In this document: in pieces, positions 1 to 10,476 of the stretch
Position numbering within the stretch: position 1 is the first letter of the stretch
Layout of the letters: each line of letters starts with the position of its first letter
Source: Klebsiella planticola ATCC 33531
GTDB lineage: Bacteria > Pseudomonadota > Gammaproteobacteria > Enterobacterales > Enterobacteriaceae
Direction: 5' to 3'
NCBI RefSeq assembly: GCF_000735435.1
Contig: NZ_JMPP01000040.1
Location: 1-36,821 of the forward strand
DNA: 36,821 nt
Position numbers and translations under genes: made by a program
Notes under the pieces: generated by a model
Database searches by the model: none
What the model saw: only the letters and a program-made list of their open reading frames with translations
Told to the model about the DNA's origin: nothing

Positions 1-782
1 GCGGCGGGGCGTGGATGGACGTCTTCGTTGAACAATCCACGCTGCTCGCGCAGCATCCGGTGATTTACAACGTTTGCAATTACCAGAAACCGAAGGCCGG
101 CCACAGCGCGCTGCTCTCCTGGGATGAGGTCATCACCTTATTCCATGAATTTGGTCACGCGCTGCACGGGCTGTTTGCCAGTCAGCGTTATGCCAGTCTG
201 TCGGGGACCAATACGCCGCGTGATTTTGTCGAGTTTCCGTCGCAGATCTATGAGCACTGGGCCAGTCAACCGCAGGTGTTCGCCCACTATGCGCGCCATT
301 ATCAGACCGGGGAAGCGATGCCGGATACGCTGCGTGAACGTATGTTACGCGCGGCGAAGTTTAATAAGGGCTATGACATGAGCGAGCTGCTGGCGGCGGC
401 GCTGTTGGATATGCACTGGCATAGCCTCTCGTCGGCAGATATTCCGCGTGATGTCGATAGCTTCGAAGCGCTGGCGTTGCGTCAGGAGCAGATGGACCTC
501 GCCGCGGTGCCGCCGCGCTACCGTAGCAGCTACTTCTCACATATTTTTGGCGGCGGCTATGCCGCGGGCTATTACGCCTACCTGTGGACCCAGATGCTGG
601 CGGACGACGGTTACCAGTGGTTCGTTGAGCACGGCGGCCTGACCCGCGAAAACGGTCAACGCTTCCGCGAGGCGATTTTATCTCGCGGCAATAGTACTGA
701 TTTAGCAGAACTTTATCGCCAGTGGCGCGGGCATGATCCACAGATTGAGCCGATGCTGGAAAACCGCGGGCTGAGTGAGTAG
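1..782 (+). CDS. dcp: Dipeptidyl carboxypeptidase Dcp, 3' part (5' end outside window)
   Basis: This is the C-terminal part of a zinc dipeptidyl carboxypeptidase of the M3 family, which removes C-terminal dipeptides from oligopeptides. The frame is open from base 3 and reads GGAW before the first internal Met, so the start lies upstream of the window. The zinc motif HEFGHALH (HExxH) is visible, followed by SGTNTPRDFVEFPSQ, which carries the downstream metal-ligand Glu region, and by the conserved PPRYRSSYFSHIFGGGYAAG block near the C-terminus. It matches E. coli Dcp closely as I recall it. A GC-rich hairpin with a T-run follows the stop codon, so the gene appears to end its own transcription unit. 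Confidence 0.95.
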   Translation, partial: GGAWMDVFVEQSTLLAQHPVIYNVCNYQKPKAGHSALLSWDEVITLFHEFGHALHGLFASQRYASLSGTNTPRDFVEFPSQIYEHWASQPQVFAHYARHYQTGEAMPDTLRERMLRAAKFNKGYDMSELLAAALLDMHWHSLSSADIPRDVDSFEALALRQEQMDLAAVPPRYRSSYFSHIFGGGYAAGYYAYLWTQMLADDGYQWFVEHGGLTRENGQRFREAILSRGNSTDLAELYRQWRGHDPQIEPMLENRGLSE

Positions 783-804
783 AGCAACTTTGTGTCGGAA
801 ACAG

Positions 805-828
805 AACCGGGCCCGGTGCCCGGTTTTA
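805..828 (+). terminator. Intrinsic terminator of dcp
   Basis: An 8-bp stem, AACCGGGC (805-812) with GCCCGGTT (818-825), encloses a 5-nt loop. Together with the following bases it gives a short T-run, 23 nt after the dcp stop codon. Confidence 0.8.
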
Positions 829-941
829 TTTATCAGTTTTTCCTTCCCCAAAATCTCTGCTGAATGTCGGCGGCGGCGGTAAAATGTTGTCAGGAGGGGG
901 ATAGCTTCACACGCCAGAGACAATGACACTTTCTCTCTCCA

Positions 942-1184
942 TCAGTCCTCTACCATCCACATATCAGCCTCCTCAAACATCTCCTGCACAGCACGGCTGA
1001 TTTGTTCTTTTTCGTGCTTGCTGGCATCGGTGTTAATTGCCGGTAAGGTCATCATCGGCTTTACACGCACATCGGCATCGGGAAATATACGGTGAATTCG
1101 CTTCGATAATTCAGCTGCAATCGTCTCTTTCGCACCGGGCAGTCCCTCAAAGTTCCGCTTGTCATAAATCAGTTCCACAAACAT
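942..1184 (-). CDS. DinI-like (MsgA-type) SOS-regulated small protein
   Basis: An 80-residue acidic protein of the DinI family. DinI proteins bind and stabilise RecA filaments and modulate LexA and UmuD cleavage. The family pattern is visible: an N-terminal beta strand (MFVELIYDKRN), a helix with ELSKRIHRIFPDADVRVKP, and the acidic C-terminal helix EQISRAVQEMFEEADMWMVED, whose length matches DinI. The N-terminus resembles Salmonella MsgA more than E. coli DinI, from memory. A purine-rich ribosome site (GAGGGA) precedes the ATG. An almost ideal LexA box lies about 37 nt upstream, which supports SOS control independently of the protein match. It is monocistronic by position. Confidence 0.85.
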   Translation of the reverse strand: MFVELIYDKRNFEGLPGAKETIAAELSKRIHRIFPDADVRVKPMMTLPAINTDASKHEKEQISRAVQEMFEEADMWMVED

Positions 1185-1220
1185 ATTTCATCCCTCTGCG
1201 TTAATTGTTGACGATATTTT

Positions 1221-1240
1221 TACTGTGGTTGCATACAGTA
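1221..1240 (-). promoter_or_regulatory. LexA (SOS) box upstream of the dinI-like gene
   Basis: The 20-bp site has the form TACTGT-N8-ACAGTA, a perfect match to the CTGT-N8-ACAG core plus the flanking TA on both sides. The site is symmetric, so direction is assigned from the adjacent dinI-like gene, whose start is 37 nt away. Confidence 0.9.
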
Positions 1241-1567
1241 TCAAGTTGAGTGGACGCCGTGAAGGTCAATCGTGCGATGCCGCGATTGTTTCTCGTGCGC
1301 CGCTCGCGAAACCGTCAAACAGTTCACCAGCAAAAGACCCGATGTTTAAACGTATCCCGATGTCTGCAAAGAAAATCGCCCGGCTTTTCTCTTTCCAACC
1401 TGCAGACCTCTTCCGGCGTTGTCCTCAGTGACGCCCTGCGCCCGGAACGGCGTTGTTAAACAGGTAAATATTAACTCTTTGTAATTAATATTTTTTTTGC
1501 TGTTTATTTGCCTCCGCTTAGACGAGAATATCCTCCCCGATAATGAAATGGCTGAAAAGGATCCGCT
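1241..1567. other. 327-bp intergenic region
   Basis: Two short overlapping reading frames near 1225-1459 lack ribosome sites and look incidental. The last 120 bases are AT-rich, with a T-run near 1490-1498, and presumably hold the promoter of the following small gene. No RNA gene or repeat was recognised. Confidence 0.4.
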
Positions 1568-1798
1568 ATGTTAGAAAAATACTTTCAATTTGATGGTGAT
1601 AGTGGCGACGCGGCTATCGAGAAACATAAACGTTTGCTCGCAGTTCAGGCAGCATTAGAAATTTCAAAAGCCGCCGTCTCTTCATCAACCGCAAATTCCG
1701 GTATTCGTAGCCAGATGGATTTACGTAATGTGGCTCAGGAAGTCGCTTCCTTAGCCGATGCCATTCAGGATGCTCTCGAAGGTTACGAGGAAAACTAA
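1568..1798 (+). CDS. Small conserved protein of unknown function (76 aa)
   Basis: I do not recognise this protein by name. It is 76 residues, soluble, with no signal peptide or membrane segment, and is probably all-helical. An N-terminal MLEKYFQFDGDSGDAA segment is followed by an amphipathic alanine-rich helix (about residues 20-40) and an acidic C-terminal helix with LADAIQDALEGYEEN. A good ribosome site (AAAAGGA) lies 6 nt before the ATG, and a strong intrinsic terminator follows the stop, so the gene looks real and monocistronic. The AT-rich upstream region could hold a promoter. No function is inferred. Confidence 0.7.
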   Translation: MLEKYFQFDGDSGDAAIEKHKRLLAVQAALEISKAAVSSSTANSGIRSQMDLRNVAQEVASLADAIQDALEGYEEN

Positions 1799-1828
1799 TC
1801 CTCCATCGCTGCGCTGTCTCCACGTCAG

Positions 1829-1852
1829 GCCTCGCGTTTGCGAGGCTTTTTT
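1829..1852 (+). terminator. Intrinsic terminator
   Basis: A 7-bp stem GCCTCGC/GCGAGGC with a GTTT loop is followed by six T residues. It ends the 76-aa gene. Confidence 0.9.
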
Positions 1853-1906
1853 ACGTCCGGGAGGCATTGTCCGGGGAGTTCCTGTTCGAGACCGCCCGCG
1901 GCGCGG

Positions 1907-2782
1907 CTAGGGTCTGTTCTCGTCTGCGGACCAGTGCCTGATCAGCGTTGCGCCGATGGCCGCAATCTGTTTATTGCGTTCATCCATTGTGGCGGGGGTC
2001 CCGGTCAAATAAATCACCACGATGCGCGCAGCTTTACCGTCCGGACCGAGAGCAGCGATGATCCCGCGCGAGCCGCGATTGCCGGCTCCGGTCTTATCGG
2101 CAATAAACCAGCCCGCCGGCAGCACCGATCGCAACAGCGGCCCCGCAACTTTGTCCTCTACCATCCAGCGTTGCAACTGCTGCTGCGAGGCGCTGGAAAG
2201 CACGCGGCCGGTCAACAGATTTCGCAGTGTCCTGGCCATCGCTTGCGGAGTCGTGGTATCTCGCACGTCGCCCGGCCGCGCTTCATTGAGTTCCGTTTCC
2301 CAACGGTCAAGCCGCGAAGTCTGGTCGCCGCTGTGGCGCAGGAAGCTGGTCAGCCCCTGCGGGCCGCCGAGAGTGGTCAACAGCAGGTTTGCCGCCGTAT
2401 TATCGCTCAGGGTAATGGCGGCAGCGCACAGTTCGCCCACGGTGAGCCCATCGGTAAGATGCTTTTCCGTCACCGGCGAATATTCCACCAGATCCTGCTG
2501 CCGGTAATGGATACGGCGATCGAGCTGTTCTTCACCGGCATCGACACGCGACAAGACTGCGCCGCAGAGCAGAACTTTAAAAGTGCTCATCATCGGGAAC
2601 CGTTCGTCAGAACGATAGCCGGCCAGCAGTTGCCCGGAAGCTAAATCCAGTTCGGCGTAGCCGACCCGGCCCTGAAGCTGGCTTTCGGCTTGTTTAACCG
2701 TCGTCACCGTAGCTTGATGCGCCCAACCGGGGAGCGCCAGGGCGGCTAACAATGGGAGAAGGGCGAATCGATATTGACGCAT
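1907..2782 (-). CDS. bla: Class A beta-lactamase intermediate between TEM and SHV
   Basis: A 291-residue periplasmic serine beta-lactamase that hydrolyses penicillins. The Met beginning [21 protein letters not shown] starts a classic signal peptide; the frame is open 25 codons further but that extension is not signal-like. All class A motifs are present in Ambler numbering: S70-T-F-K73 (MMSTFK), S130-D-N132, E166 with N170 in RWETELN, and K234-T-G236. G238 and an unsubstituted R164 predict no extended spectrum. T182 is SHV-like, while residues 104-105 (EY) and the stretch [12 protein letters not shown] are TEM-like. By eye, against reference sequences recalled from memory, the mature domain is roughly 75% identical to TEM-1 and 72% to SHV-1. 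It carries a short C-terminal extension (SADENRP) after the usual HW. Position beside lacY and the RecF-like ATPase matches the chromosomal blaSHV locus. Confidence 0.93.
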   Translation of the reverse strand: MRQYRFALLPLLAALALPGWAHQATVTTVKQAESQLQGRVGYAELDLASGQLLAGYRSDERFPMMSTFKVLLCGAVLSRVDAGEEQLDRRIHYRQQDLVEYSPVTEKHLTDGLTVGELCAAAITLSDNTAANLLLTTLGGPQGLTSFLRHSGDQTSRLDRWETELNEARPGDVRDTTTPQAMARTLRNLLTGRVLSSASQQQLQRWMVEDKVAGPLLRSVLPAGWFIADKTGAGNRGSRGIIAALGPDGKAARIVVIYLTGTPATMDERNKQIAAIGATLIRHWSADENRP

Positions 2783-3020
2783 AGCGGAATGGTTCCCTGG
2801 GGTTGTGGTACACAAGTCGATCTGGCGGGTTTTGTGGACGTCACGGAAAATAAACAAAAAAATAAAGACAAATAAGAGTTATGAAGATTCACAATTTCTC
2901 TTTTTTCCTTCATCATCTGCCAGCTTTTACCAGTAATAATCAATGCTTAGCTCAGTATATGAAAGAGTTTTTTTCATTCGGGCTGGTATGAACTATAAGA
3001 ATGTACTGAAGGTTGTGTAA

Positions 3021-3338
3021 ATGCTCTACGCCGTCGGCGATCACATATTAACCATTGATCCATCCGGGAGGAACATGGTGGACCCGCTAATCAAGGTCAT
3101 GCTGGTGGGGGGAAAGGCGGATGGCCTGTTGGTCAGCGTCGCCGGCACGGCGACGGAACTGTCCGTCACCGCCGCGCAGTATGGCGCGAAATCTGGCAAT
3201 CCGCTGAGCTATCGGATTGTTTCGCAAACGATCGATGACGAACGTTATTTTTTCGGCGTGTTTAGCGAAACCCATGACGATGCCGACAAGCTCAAACGCG
3301 TGGCCCTGACCCGAGGCATGAAAAAGTCTCTCCGCTGA
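3021..3338 (+). CDS. Hypothetical protein (105 aa) upstream of RecF-like ATPase
   Basis: I do not recognise this protein. It is 105 residues with no signal peptide or membrane helix. The sequence suggests small beta strands (YAVGDHILTI, ADGLLVSVAGTATELSVTA) followed by a basic C-terminal helix ending ALTRGMKKSLR. The start is uncertain: the ATG at 3021 has only a modest AAGG 8 nt upstream, whereas the in-frame Met/Val pair at 3075-3080 follows a much stronger GGGAGGA at 3066-3072. The shorter form would be 86-87 residues. It is divergent from bla and lies 101 nt upstream of the ATPase on the same strand, so co-transcription is possible. A hairpin sits between the two genes. Confidence 0.6.
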   Translation: MLYAVGDHILTIDPSGRNMVDPLIKVMLVGGKADGLLVSVAGTATELSVTAAQYGAKSGNPLSYRIVSQTIDDERYFFGVFSETHDDADKLKRVALTRGMKKSLR

Positions 3339-3348
3339 GTGCGTCCTT

Positions 3349-3373
3349 GCCGGACGATTGACCTTCGTCCGGC
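3349..3373. repeat. Inverted repeat between the 105-aa gene and the ATPase
   Basis: GCCGGACG (3349-3356) pairs perfectly with CGTCCGGC (3366-3373) across a 9-nt loop. No T-run follows, so it is more likely an mRNA hairpin than a terminator. Confidence 0.55.
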
Positions 3374-3439
3374 CTGACCGTGTTATCATTCCCCTTGTTT
3401 ACCACTGCCGCAGCGCGGAGTTTTTTCATCGGGAGCACC

Positions 3440-4540
3440 ATGATTCACCATATCCGCATACAAAATTTCAGATCGGTCAGGGATATCGAGCTGGAACTGG
3501 GCGCGCTCAACATCGTGTTTGGGCCGAATGGCTGCGGCAAGTCCAACATTTACAAAGCCATTCACCTGTTAACCGCCTCCGCGGACGGCAAGTTCTCAAG
3601 CTATATCAGTGAGGAGGGCGGCCTGGAAAATGTGATGTGGTCAGGGCGAACGGCAGCGACGGCGCGCCACCCGCGTCGGCTGCAAATTTCCTGTCTGACC
3701 GCCGAGTTTGACTACGAGCTCCAGGTGGGTTTCCCGGAAAAGCTGCCTTATCCCACCCAGTTTATGCTCGACCCGATTGTCAAAGAGGAGTCCATCTGGC
3801 TGGCGGGATTCTCCCGGCGACCATCCGCCAGGGTTTTGCAGCGCAAAAACCAGGCCGCGTTCCTGCTCGATGTCAACGGCGAGAAAAATACCTTCACCGA
3901 CACGATTTATGAAAACGAGTCGATCTTTGGCCAGTTGGGCGAGCCGCACCGCTTCCCGGAAGTTTCTCGCGTTCGGGAAACTATGCGCCAGTGGCGCTTC
4001 TACCACGAATTTAACATCAGCCGACATTCGGCGCTGCGGCATCCGACGGTAGGTTACCGTTCACCGGTCCTCGACAGCGACGGGCATAATCTTGCCGCCG
4101 CTTTTCAGACGATTGTCGAAATTGGCGCCGAAGAGTTGCTGCACGAGATTCTGGCCGCCGCTTTTCCGGAGTGCGCGTTCTTCTGCGAAAACGAAAACTC
4201 GCGTTTCTCGATTAAGATGCGGCGCAACGGCGTGTTTCGCCCGCTGCTGGCGGCGGAAATGTCTGACGGCACGCTGCGTTTTTTATGTCTGGCGGTAGCG
4301 CTGTTGAGCCCGCGCCCGCCGGCATTCCTGGCAATTAACGAACCGGAAAACAGCCTGCATCGGCAGATGTTCCCGGCGCTGGCCCGGCTGATTGTCGAGG
4401 CCTCCCGCTATAGCCAAATCTGGTTGACCAGCCACTCTGCCGAGCTGGCGGCGCTTATCTCCTCACAGGCCGAGAGCCGGATATACGAGCTGGAAAACAG
4501 CGACGGCGAGACGCGAATCAAAGCCGCAGCGGCCGGATAA
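3440..4540 (+). CDS. RecF-like AAA/ABC-type ATPase
   Basis: A 366-residue cytosolic ATPase of the SMC/RecF (AAA_21-type) superfamily; its substrate is unknown. The start chosen is the ATG at 3440 after GGGAG, because MIHHIRIQNFRSVRDIELELG is the canonical N-terminal strand of this fold. Walker A is GPNGCGKS (residues 28-35). A degenerate ABC signature (EMSDGTLRFLCLA), a Walker B (AFLAINEPENSLH) and an H-loop-like LTSHSAELA follow in order. The coiled-coil arms are very short, unlike SMC or SbcC. No nuclease, TOPRIM or reverse transcriptase partner lies next to it, so assignment to a defence system is not supported. Homologues labelled recF sit beside blaSHV in K. pneumoniae, as I recall. Confidence 0.85.
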   Translation: MIHHIRIQNFRSVRDIELELGALNIVFGPNGCGKSNIYKAIHLLTASADGKFSSYISEEGGLENVMWSGRTAATARHPRRLQISCLTAEFDYELQVGFPEKLPYPTQFMLDPIVKEESIWLAGFSRRPSARVLQRKNQAAFLLDVNGEKNTFTDTIYENESIFGQLGEPHRFPEVSRVRETMRQWRFYHEFNISRHSALRHPTVGYRSPVLDSDGHNLAAAFQTIVEIGAEELLHEILAAAFPECAFFCENENSRFSIKMRRNGVFRPLLAAEMSDGTLRFLCLAVALLSPRPPAFLAINEPENSLHRQMFPALARLIVEASRYSQIWLTSHSAELAALISSQAESRIYELENSDGETRIKAAAAG

Positions 4541-4542
4541 TG

Positions 4543-4577
4543 TTCGCGGCCCGTCTTACGCAACGGGCCGCGAATTT
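4543..4577. terminator. Bidirectional hairpin between ATPase and lacY
   Basis: A perfect 12-bp inverted repeat, TTCGCGGCCCGT (4543-4554) with ACGGGCCGCGAA (4563-4574), fills the gap between the two convergent genes. Only three T residues follow on the plus strand, so termination strength is uncertain. Confidence 0.7.
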
Positions 4578-4582
4578 GCGGT

Positions 4583-5848
4583 TTACGCGGCGTTGTTATA
4601 GCCGGCGGTCGGCAGCAGCGTTTTACTGCCTTTCAAGGTGAACAGCGAGATAACGGTAAAGCCCAGGGTAATCGAACCCAGAATCAGATAAGCCTGATGG
4701 AAGCCGACGGTGTCGTACATGCGGCCAACCCATGCCGACAGCACGACGCCAGAGAGCTGCTTCGATAAGTTAAAACCGATCAGGAACAGGGTGGCGGACA
4801 GTTTCGGGTTAAATGCTGAGGAAATATATTTAAAGGTGCCGACCAGCAGGAACGGAACTTCAAACATATGCAGCATTTTTAAGATAACCACCTCGACCGC
4901 CGTCGTGGCGAATGAAGATCCGAGAATACGTACGGACATAATCATCCCGGCGGTTAGCAGCGCATTTTTCGCCCCGATACGGTTCACAATAGCCGGGGCG
5001 CAGAACATGATCAGCGCATTCAGCAATTCGCCGCCGGTGGTGACGAAGCCAAAGACTTCGGTTCCGCGCCGCGGGTCGGCAAAAAAGCCTTTAAAAAAAT
5101 TGGCAAACTGCTGGTCAAATACGTCATAGACGCTGGCAACGCCGACCACATAGATAATAAATCCCCAGAATCGCGGCATTCGCAGCAGCTCGGCGGCGAC
5201 GCGCAGAGAAAACGCCTGACGGTTTGCGCCTAAGGCATCCATAACCTGGGCGCTGTTGCTGCTTTCCGGACGGGAGAACCACAGCAGCACCCCGAGCACC
5301 AGTGCAAAGCCGGAGGCGATCCAGAAGGTGATATTGGGATCAATGCCAAACAAGATGCCGGTGATTGAGGCGCAGAGCGCCCAGCCGACACAGCCAGCAA
5401 CGCGGACCTTGCCGTATTCGAAACGGTTGGCGCGACTGACTCGCTCGATATAGGCTTCGACCGCGCCGGAACCGCTGGAGAAGACAATGCCCAGATAGAG
5501 TCCACCTACCAGCGCCCCGGCGATAATATTGACCTGCAACAGCGGTGAGAAGACAAATATAAAGAACGGGGCAAACAGAATTAATAAGATGGTGATGGTC
5601 CACAGCAGGTGTTTACGCAGCCCTAGCTTATCGGATATCAAGCCAAATATCGGTTGGCAAATAATGGCGAACAGCGAAATAGCAGAGAAGACAACCCCGG
5701 TTTCCGTTTTAGTTAAATGGTTTACGTCCGCCAGCCATACCGGGAAAAACGGGAAGTAGGCCGACATAATGAAGTAGTAAAAGAAAAAGAACAGCAGGAA
5801 ATAAATAAAATTATGCCGTTCGCGTGGCGCCAGTTCAGAGAATTTCAT
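4583..5848 (-). CDS. lacY: Lactose permease LacY (lactose/H+ symporter)
   Basis: A 421-residue inner-membrane MFS permease that imports lactose with a proton. Twelve hydrophobic helices can be followed. Residues essential in E. coli LacY are retained: the sugar-binding Glu (E131 here, in AVEAY, equal to E126) and Arg (R149, in KVRVAGC, equal to R144), the Glu of TTGGELLNA (E269), the Arg of MSVRILGSS (R302), and the His/Glu pair of LHMFEVPF (H322, E325). The motif DKLGLRK between helices 2 and 3 is intact. It is transcribed after lacZ, but 184 bases separate the genes, far more than in E. coli, and the gap holds a terminator and a repeat-like element. No lacA follows. Confidence 0.96.
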   Translation of the reverse strand: MKFSELAPRERHNFIYFLLFFFFYYFIMSAYFPFFPVWLADVNHLTKTETGVVFSAISLFAIICQPIFGLISDKLGLRKHLLWTITILLILFAPFFIFVFSPLLQVNIIAGALVGGLYLGIVFSSGSGAVEAYIERVSRANRFEYGKVRVAGCVGWALCASITGILFGIDPNITFWIASGFALVLGVLLWFSRPESSNSAQVMDALGANRQAFSLRVAAELLRMPRFWGFIIYVVGVASVYDVFDQQFANFFKGFFADPRRGTEVFGFVTTGGELLNALIMFCAPAIVNRIGAKNALLTAGMIMSVRILGSSFATTAVEVVILKMLHMFEVPFLLVGTFKYISSAFNPKLSATLFLIGFNLSKQLSGVVLSAWVGRMYDTVGFHQAYLILGSITLGFTVISLFTLKGSKTLLPTAGYNNAA

Positions 5849-5867
5849 AGAGATGTTCCAGTGTTAT

Positions 5868-5996
5868 TATACTCGTCATCATTCCAGCTGCCTGATCCTG
5901 GCGGCACGCTGTTCCCTTGGTGATACTCGCCATCCCTGGGCTTCGGCCCGAATTCTGCCCATTTCCGCCACGGTGCATCCCGAATATGCGGGTATA
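5868..5996. repeat. Repeat-like ~129-bp element with imperfect terminal inverted repeats in the lacZ-lacY spacer
   Basis: The spacer segment begins TATACTCGTCAT and ends with bases whose reverse complement reads TATACCCGCATA, so the ends form imperfect terminal inverted repeats. Internal dyads such as GGGCTTCGGCCC are present and there is no reading frame. The terminal TATACTCGTCAT resembles the ends of short palindromic intergenic repeats of other Enterobacterales, from recall. A single copy is visible here, so repeat status is an inference. Confidence 0.5.
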
Positions 5997-6000
5997 GCCG

Positions 6001-6023
6001 TTTTAAAGGGGGCGAGAGCCCCC
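6001..6023 (-). terminator. Intrinsic terminator immediately after lacZ
   Basis: On the minus strand a perfect 6-bp GC stem GGGGGC/GCCCCC with a TCTC loop is followed by TTTAAAA, 9 nt past the lacZ stop codon. It lies inside the lacZY unit and should reduce read-through to lacY. Confidence 0.75.
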
Positions 6024-6032
6024 GTTGAGGGT

Positions 6033-9225
<3,193 letters not shown>

Positions 9226-9242
9226 TACTGGCGAAAATGAAA

Positions 9243-9258
9243 CCGACTCACGATCACG
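9243..9258 (-). promoter_or_regulatory. Weak CRP-like site upstream of lacZ
   Basis: CGTGA-N6-GTCGG on the minus strand has one good CRP half-site and one poor one. Its centre lies about 61 nt before the predicted lacZ start, the expected class I position. Position supports it more than sequence does. Confidence 0.35.
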
Positions 9259-9276
9259 AAACTTCAGAATCAGAGC

Positions 9277-9305
9277 TGATTTTTGTCGTCAGTTAGACAT
9301 AAAAT
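9277..9305 (+). promoter_or_regulatory. Predicted lacI promoter
   Basis: CTGATT (-35) and TAAAAT (-10, five of six consensus bases) are spaced 17 nt apart. The start would fall inside the lacI-proximal operator, implying autorepression. Confidence 0.45.
9284..9299. promoter_or_regulatory. Second operator-like dyad in the lacZ-lacI region
   Basis: TGTC-N8-GACA. Read on the minus strand it matches the lacZ-proximal operator at 12 of 16 positions (TGTCTA..C..A.GACA pattern). It lies only 2 bases from the lacI-proximal operator. Confidence 0.55.
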
Positions 9306-9322
9306 GTTAGCGGACGACATTT
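9302..9322 (+). promoter_or_regulatory. Candidate lac operator near lacI
   Basis: Arms AAATGT and ACATTT flank TAGCGGACG. Aligned with E. coli O1, 16 of 21 bases agree, including the AGCGGA core. It lies 40 nt before lacI. Operator and repressor therefore support each other. Confidence 0.75.
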
Positions 9323-9361
9323 GGCGTATTCAGACTGATTTTGCACAGAGAGGGGGGGATT

Positions 9362-10426
9362 ATGCAGCGGCGTTCGGCAACCTTAGATGATGTGGCACAC
9401 GAGGCCGGCGTTTCGCAACAAACGGTCTCCCGGGTACTGAATCGTCCCGATGTGGTCTCCGCGCGAACTCGCGAGAAAGTGATCCGCGCGATGCAGGCGC
9501 TGCATTATGTTCCCAACCGATCGGCGCAGCTGCTGGCGGGGAAAGCGGCACCTTCAATCGGGCTGATTACGGCGTCGCTGACGCTGCACGCGCCATCACA
9601 AATCGCGTCGGCGGTGAAAAGCCATGCCGGGGCTCATCAGCTGGAAGTGTCCATCGCCATGCCCGAACGCAGCGATTACGCTTCACTTCAGACCCGGCTG
9701 GATGAGTTTCGCGCTCAGCATATTCGCGGCGCGATTATCAGCCTGCCGCTGGAGAGCAGCATCGCGGAACGGCTGGTGCAGGAAAACCCCGATATCGCCT
9801 GTCTGTTTCTTGATGTGTCACCGGAGACGGAAGTCTCCTGCGTGCGTTTTGATCATCGTGATGGCTGCGGCGCCTGCGTGCGGCATCTCTGGGAGCTCGG
9901 CCATCGCGATTTTGGCCTGCTGGCCGGTCCGGAAAGCTCGGTCTCTGCCCGGTTGCGCCTCGGTAGCTGGCGGGAGACATTGCATCGCCTGGGCGTGAGC
10001 CAGGCCGTGACGGTATTTGGCGACTGGAGCGCCGCCAGCGGCTGGCAGAAAACCTTTGAACTGCTCCACCTGCAGCCACGGATCAGCGCCATCGTTGTGG
10101 CTAATGACCAGATGGCATTAGGGGTACTCAGCGCGCTGGCGCAGCTTAATCGTACCGGCAACAGTGCCGTTTCGGTCACCGGCTATGACGATACGGCGGA
10201 CAGTCTTTACTTTCAGCCGCCGCTGACGACCGTGGCGCAAAACTTCGATCTGCTTGGTAAACGGGCGGTGGAGCTGCTGACCCAGCAGATGGCGGCGCCG
10301 CAGGTGCCGATCCGCGAACTGCTCCCCACCCGATTGATCGTCCGCCAGTCAACCTGGCCTCGTGAGGGGGAATATTCCCGCGATCCGCTGATTGCGCAGC
10401 TCAAAGCGCTGGTGGATAAACTGTAA
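9362..10426 (+). CDS. lacI: Lac repressor LacI
   Basis: A 354-residue LacI-family repressor divergent from lacZ. The ATG at 9362 is chosen because a G-rich ribosome site ends just before it and the conserved helix-turn-helix (TLDDVAHEAGVSQQTVSRVLN) follows at once. The hinge/core junction AAPSIGLITASLTLHAPSQI, the inducer-binding Arg in SSVSARLRLGSW (R197 in E. coli) and the Asp in TGYDDTADS (D274) are conserved, so allolactose or galactoside binding is expected. The recognition helix has QQ where E. coli has YQ (position 17), alongside a G-to-T change in the operator half-site. The C-terminal leucine heptads (LIAQLKALVDKL) are short but could still form tetramers. Confidence 0.93.
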   Translation: MQRRSATLDDVAHEAGVSQQTVSRVLNRPDVVSARTREKVIRAMQALHYVPNRSAQLLAGKAAPSIGLITASLTLHAPSQIASAVKSHAGAHQLEVSIAMPERSDYASLQTRLDEFRAQHIRGAIISLPLESSIAERLVQENPDIACLFLDVSPETEVSCVRFDHRDGCGACVRHLWELGHRDFGLLAGPESSVSARLRLGSWRETLHRLGVSQAVTVFGDWSAASGWQKTFELLHLQPRISAIVVANDQMALGVLSALAQLNRTGNSAVSVTGYDDTADSLYFQPPLTTVAQNFDLLGKRAVELLTQQMAAPQVPIRELLPTRLIVRQSTWPREGEYSRDPLIAQLKALVDKL

Positions 10427-10435
10427 GCGGACGTC

Positions 10436-10452
10436 GGTTTAACTTTCATTGA
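10436..10452 (+). promoter_or_regulatory. Weak PhoP-box-like sequence upstream of the MgrR-like RNA
   Basis: GGTTTA-N5-CATTGA: the first half is a good PhoP repeat and the second is poor. The box ends 12 nt before a TAGCGT that could act as -10, the spacing used by PhoP promoters. Confidence 0.35.
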
Positions 10453-10476
10453 AGATAACTATGCTAGCGTATGGCC

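Noticed and set aside
1225-1459. Two overlapping plus-strand small frames
   Set aside because: No ribosome sites, basic low-complexity peptides, and the LexA box lies at their start; they are probably non-coding.
1838-2644. Long plus-strand open frame of 268 codons
   Set aside because: It lies antisense to bla, lacks a ribosome site, and its protein is low-complexity in character, a shadow of GC-rich coding DNA.
3440-4540. RecF-like ATPase as part of a known defence system such as Gabija or OLD
   Set aside because: No TOPRIM domain in the protein and no helicase or nuclease next to it; the neighbours are bla, a small unknown and lacY.
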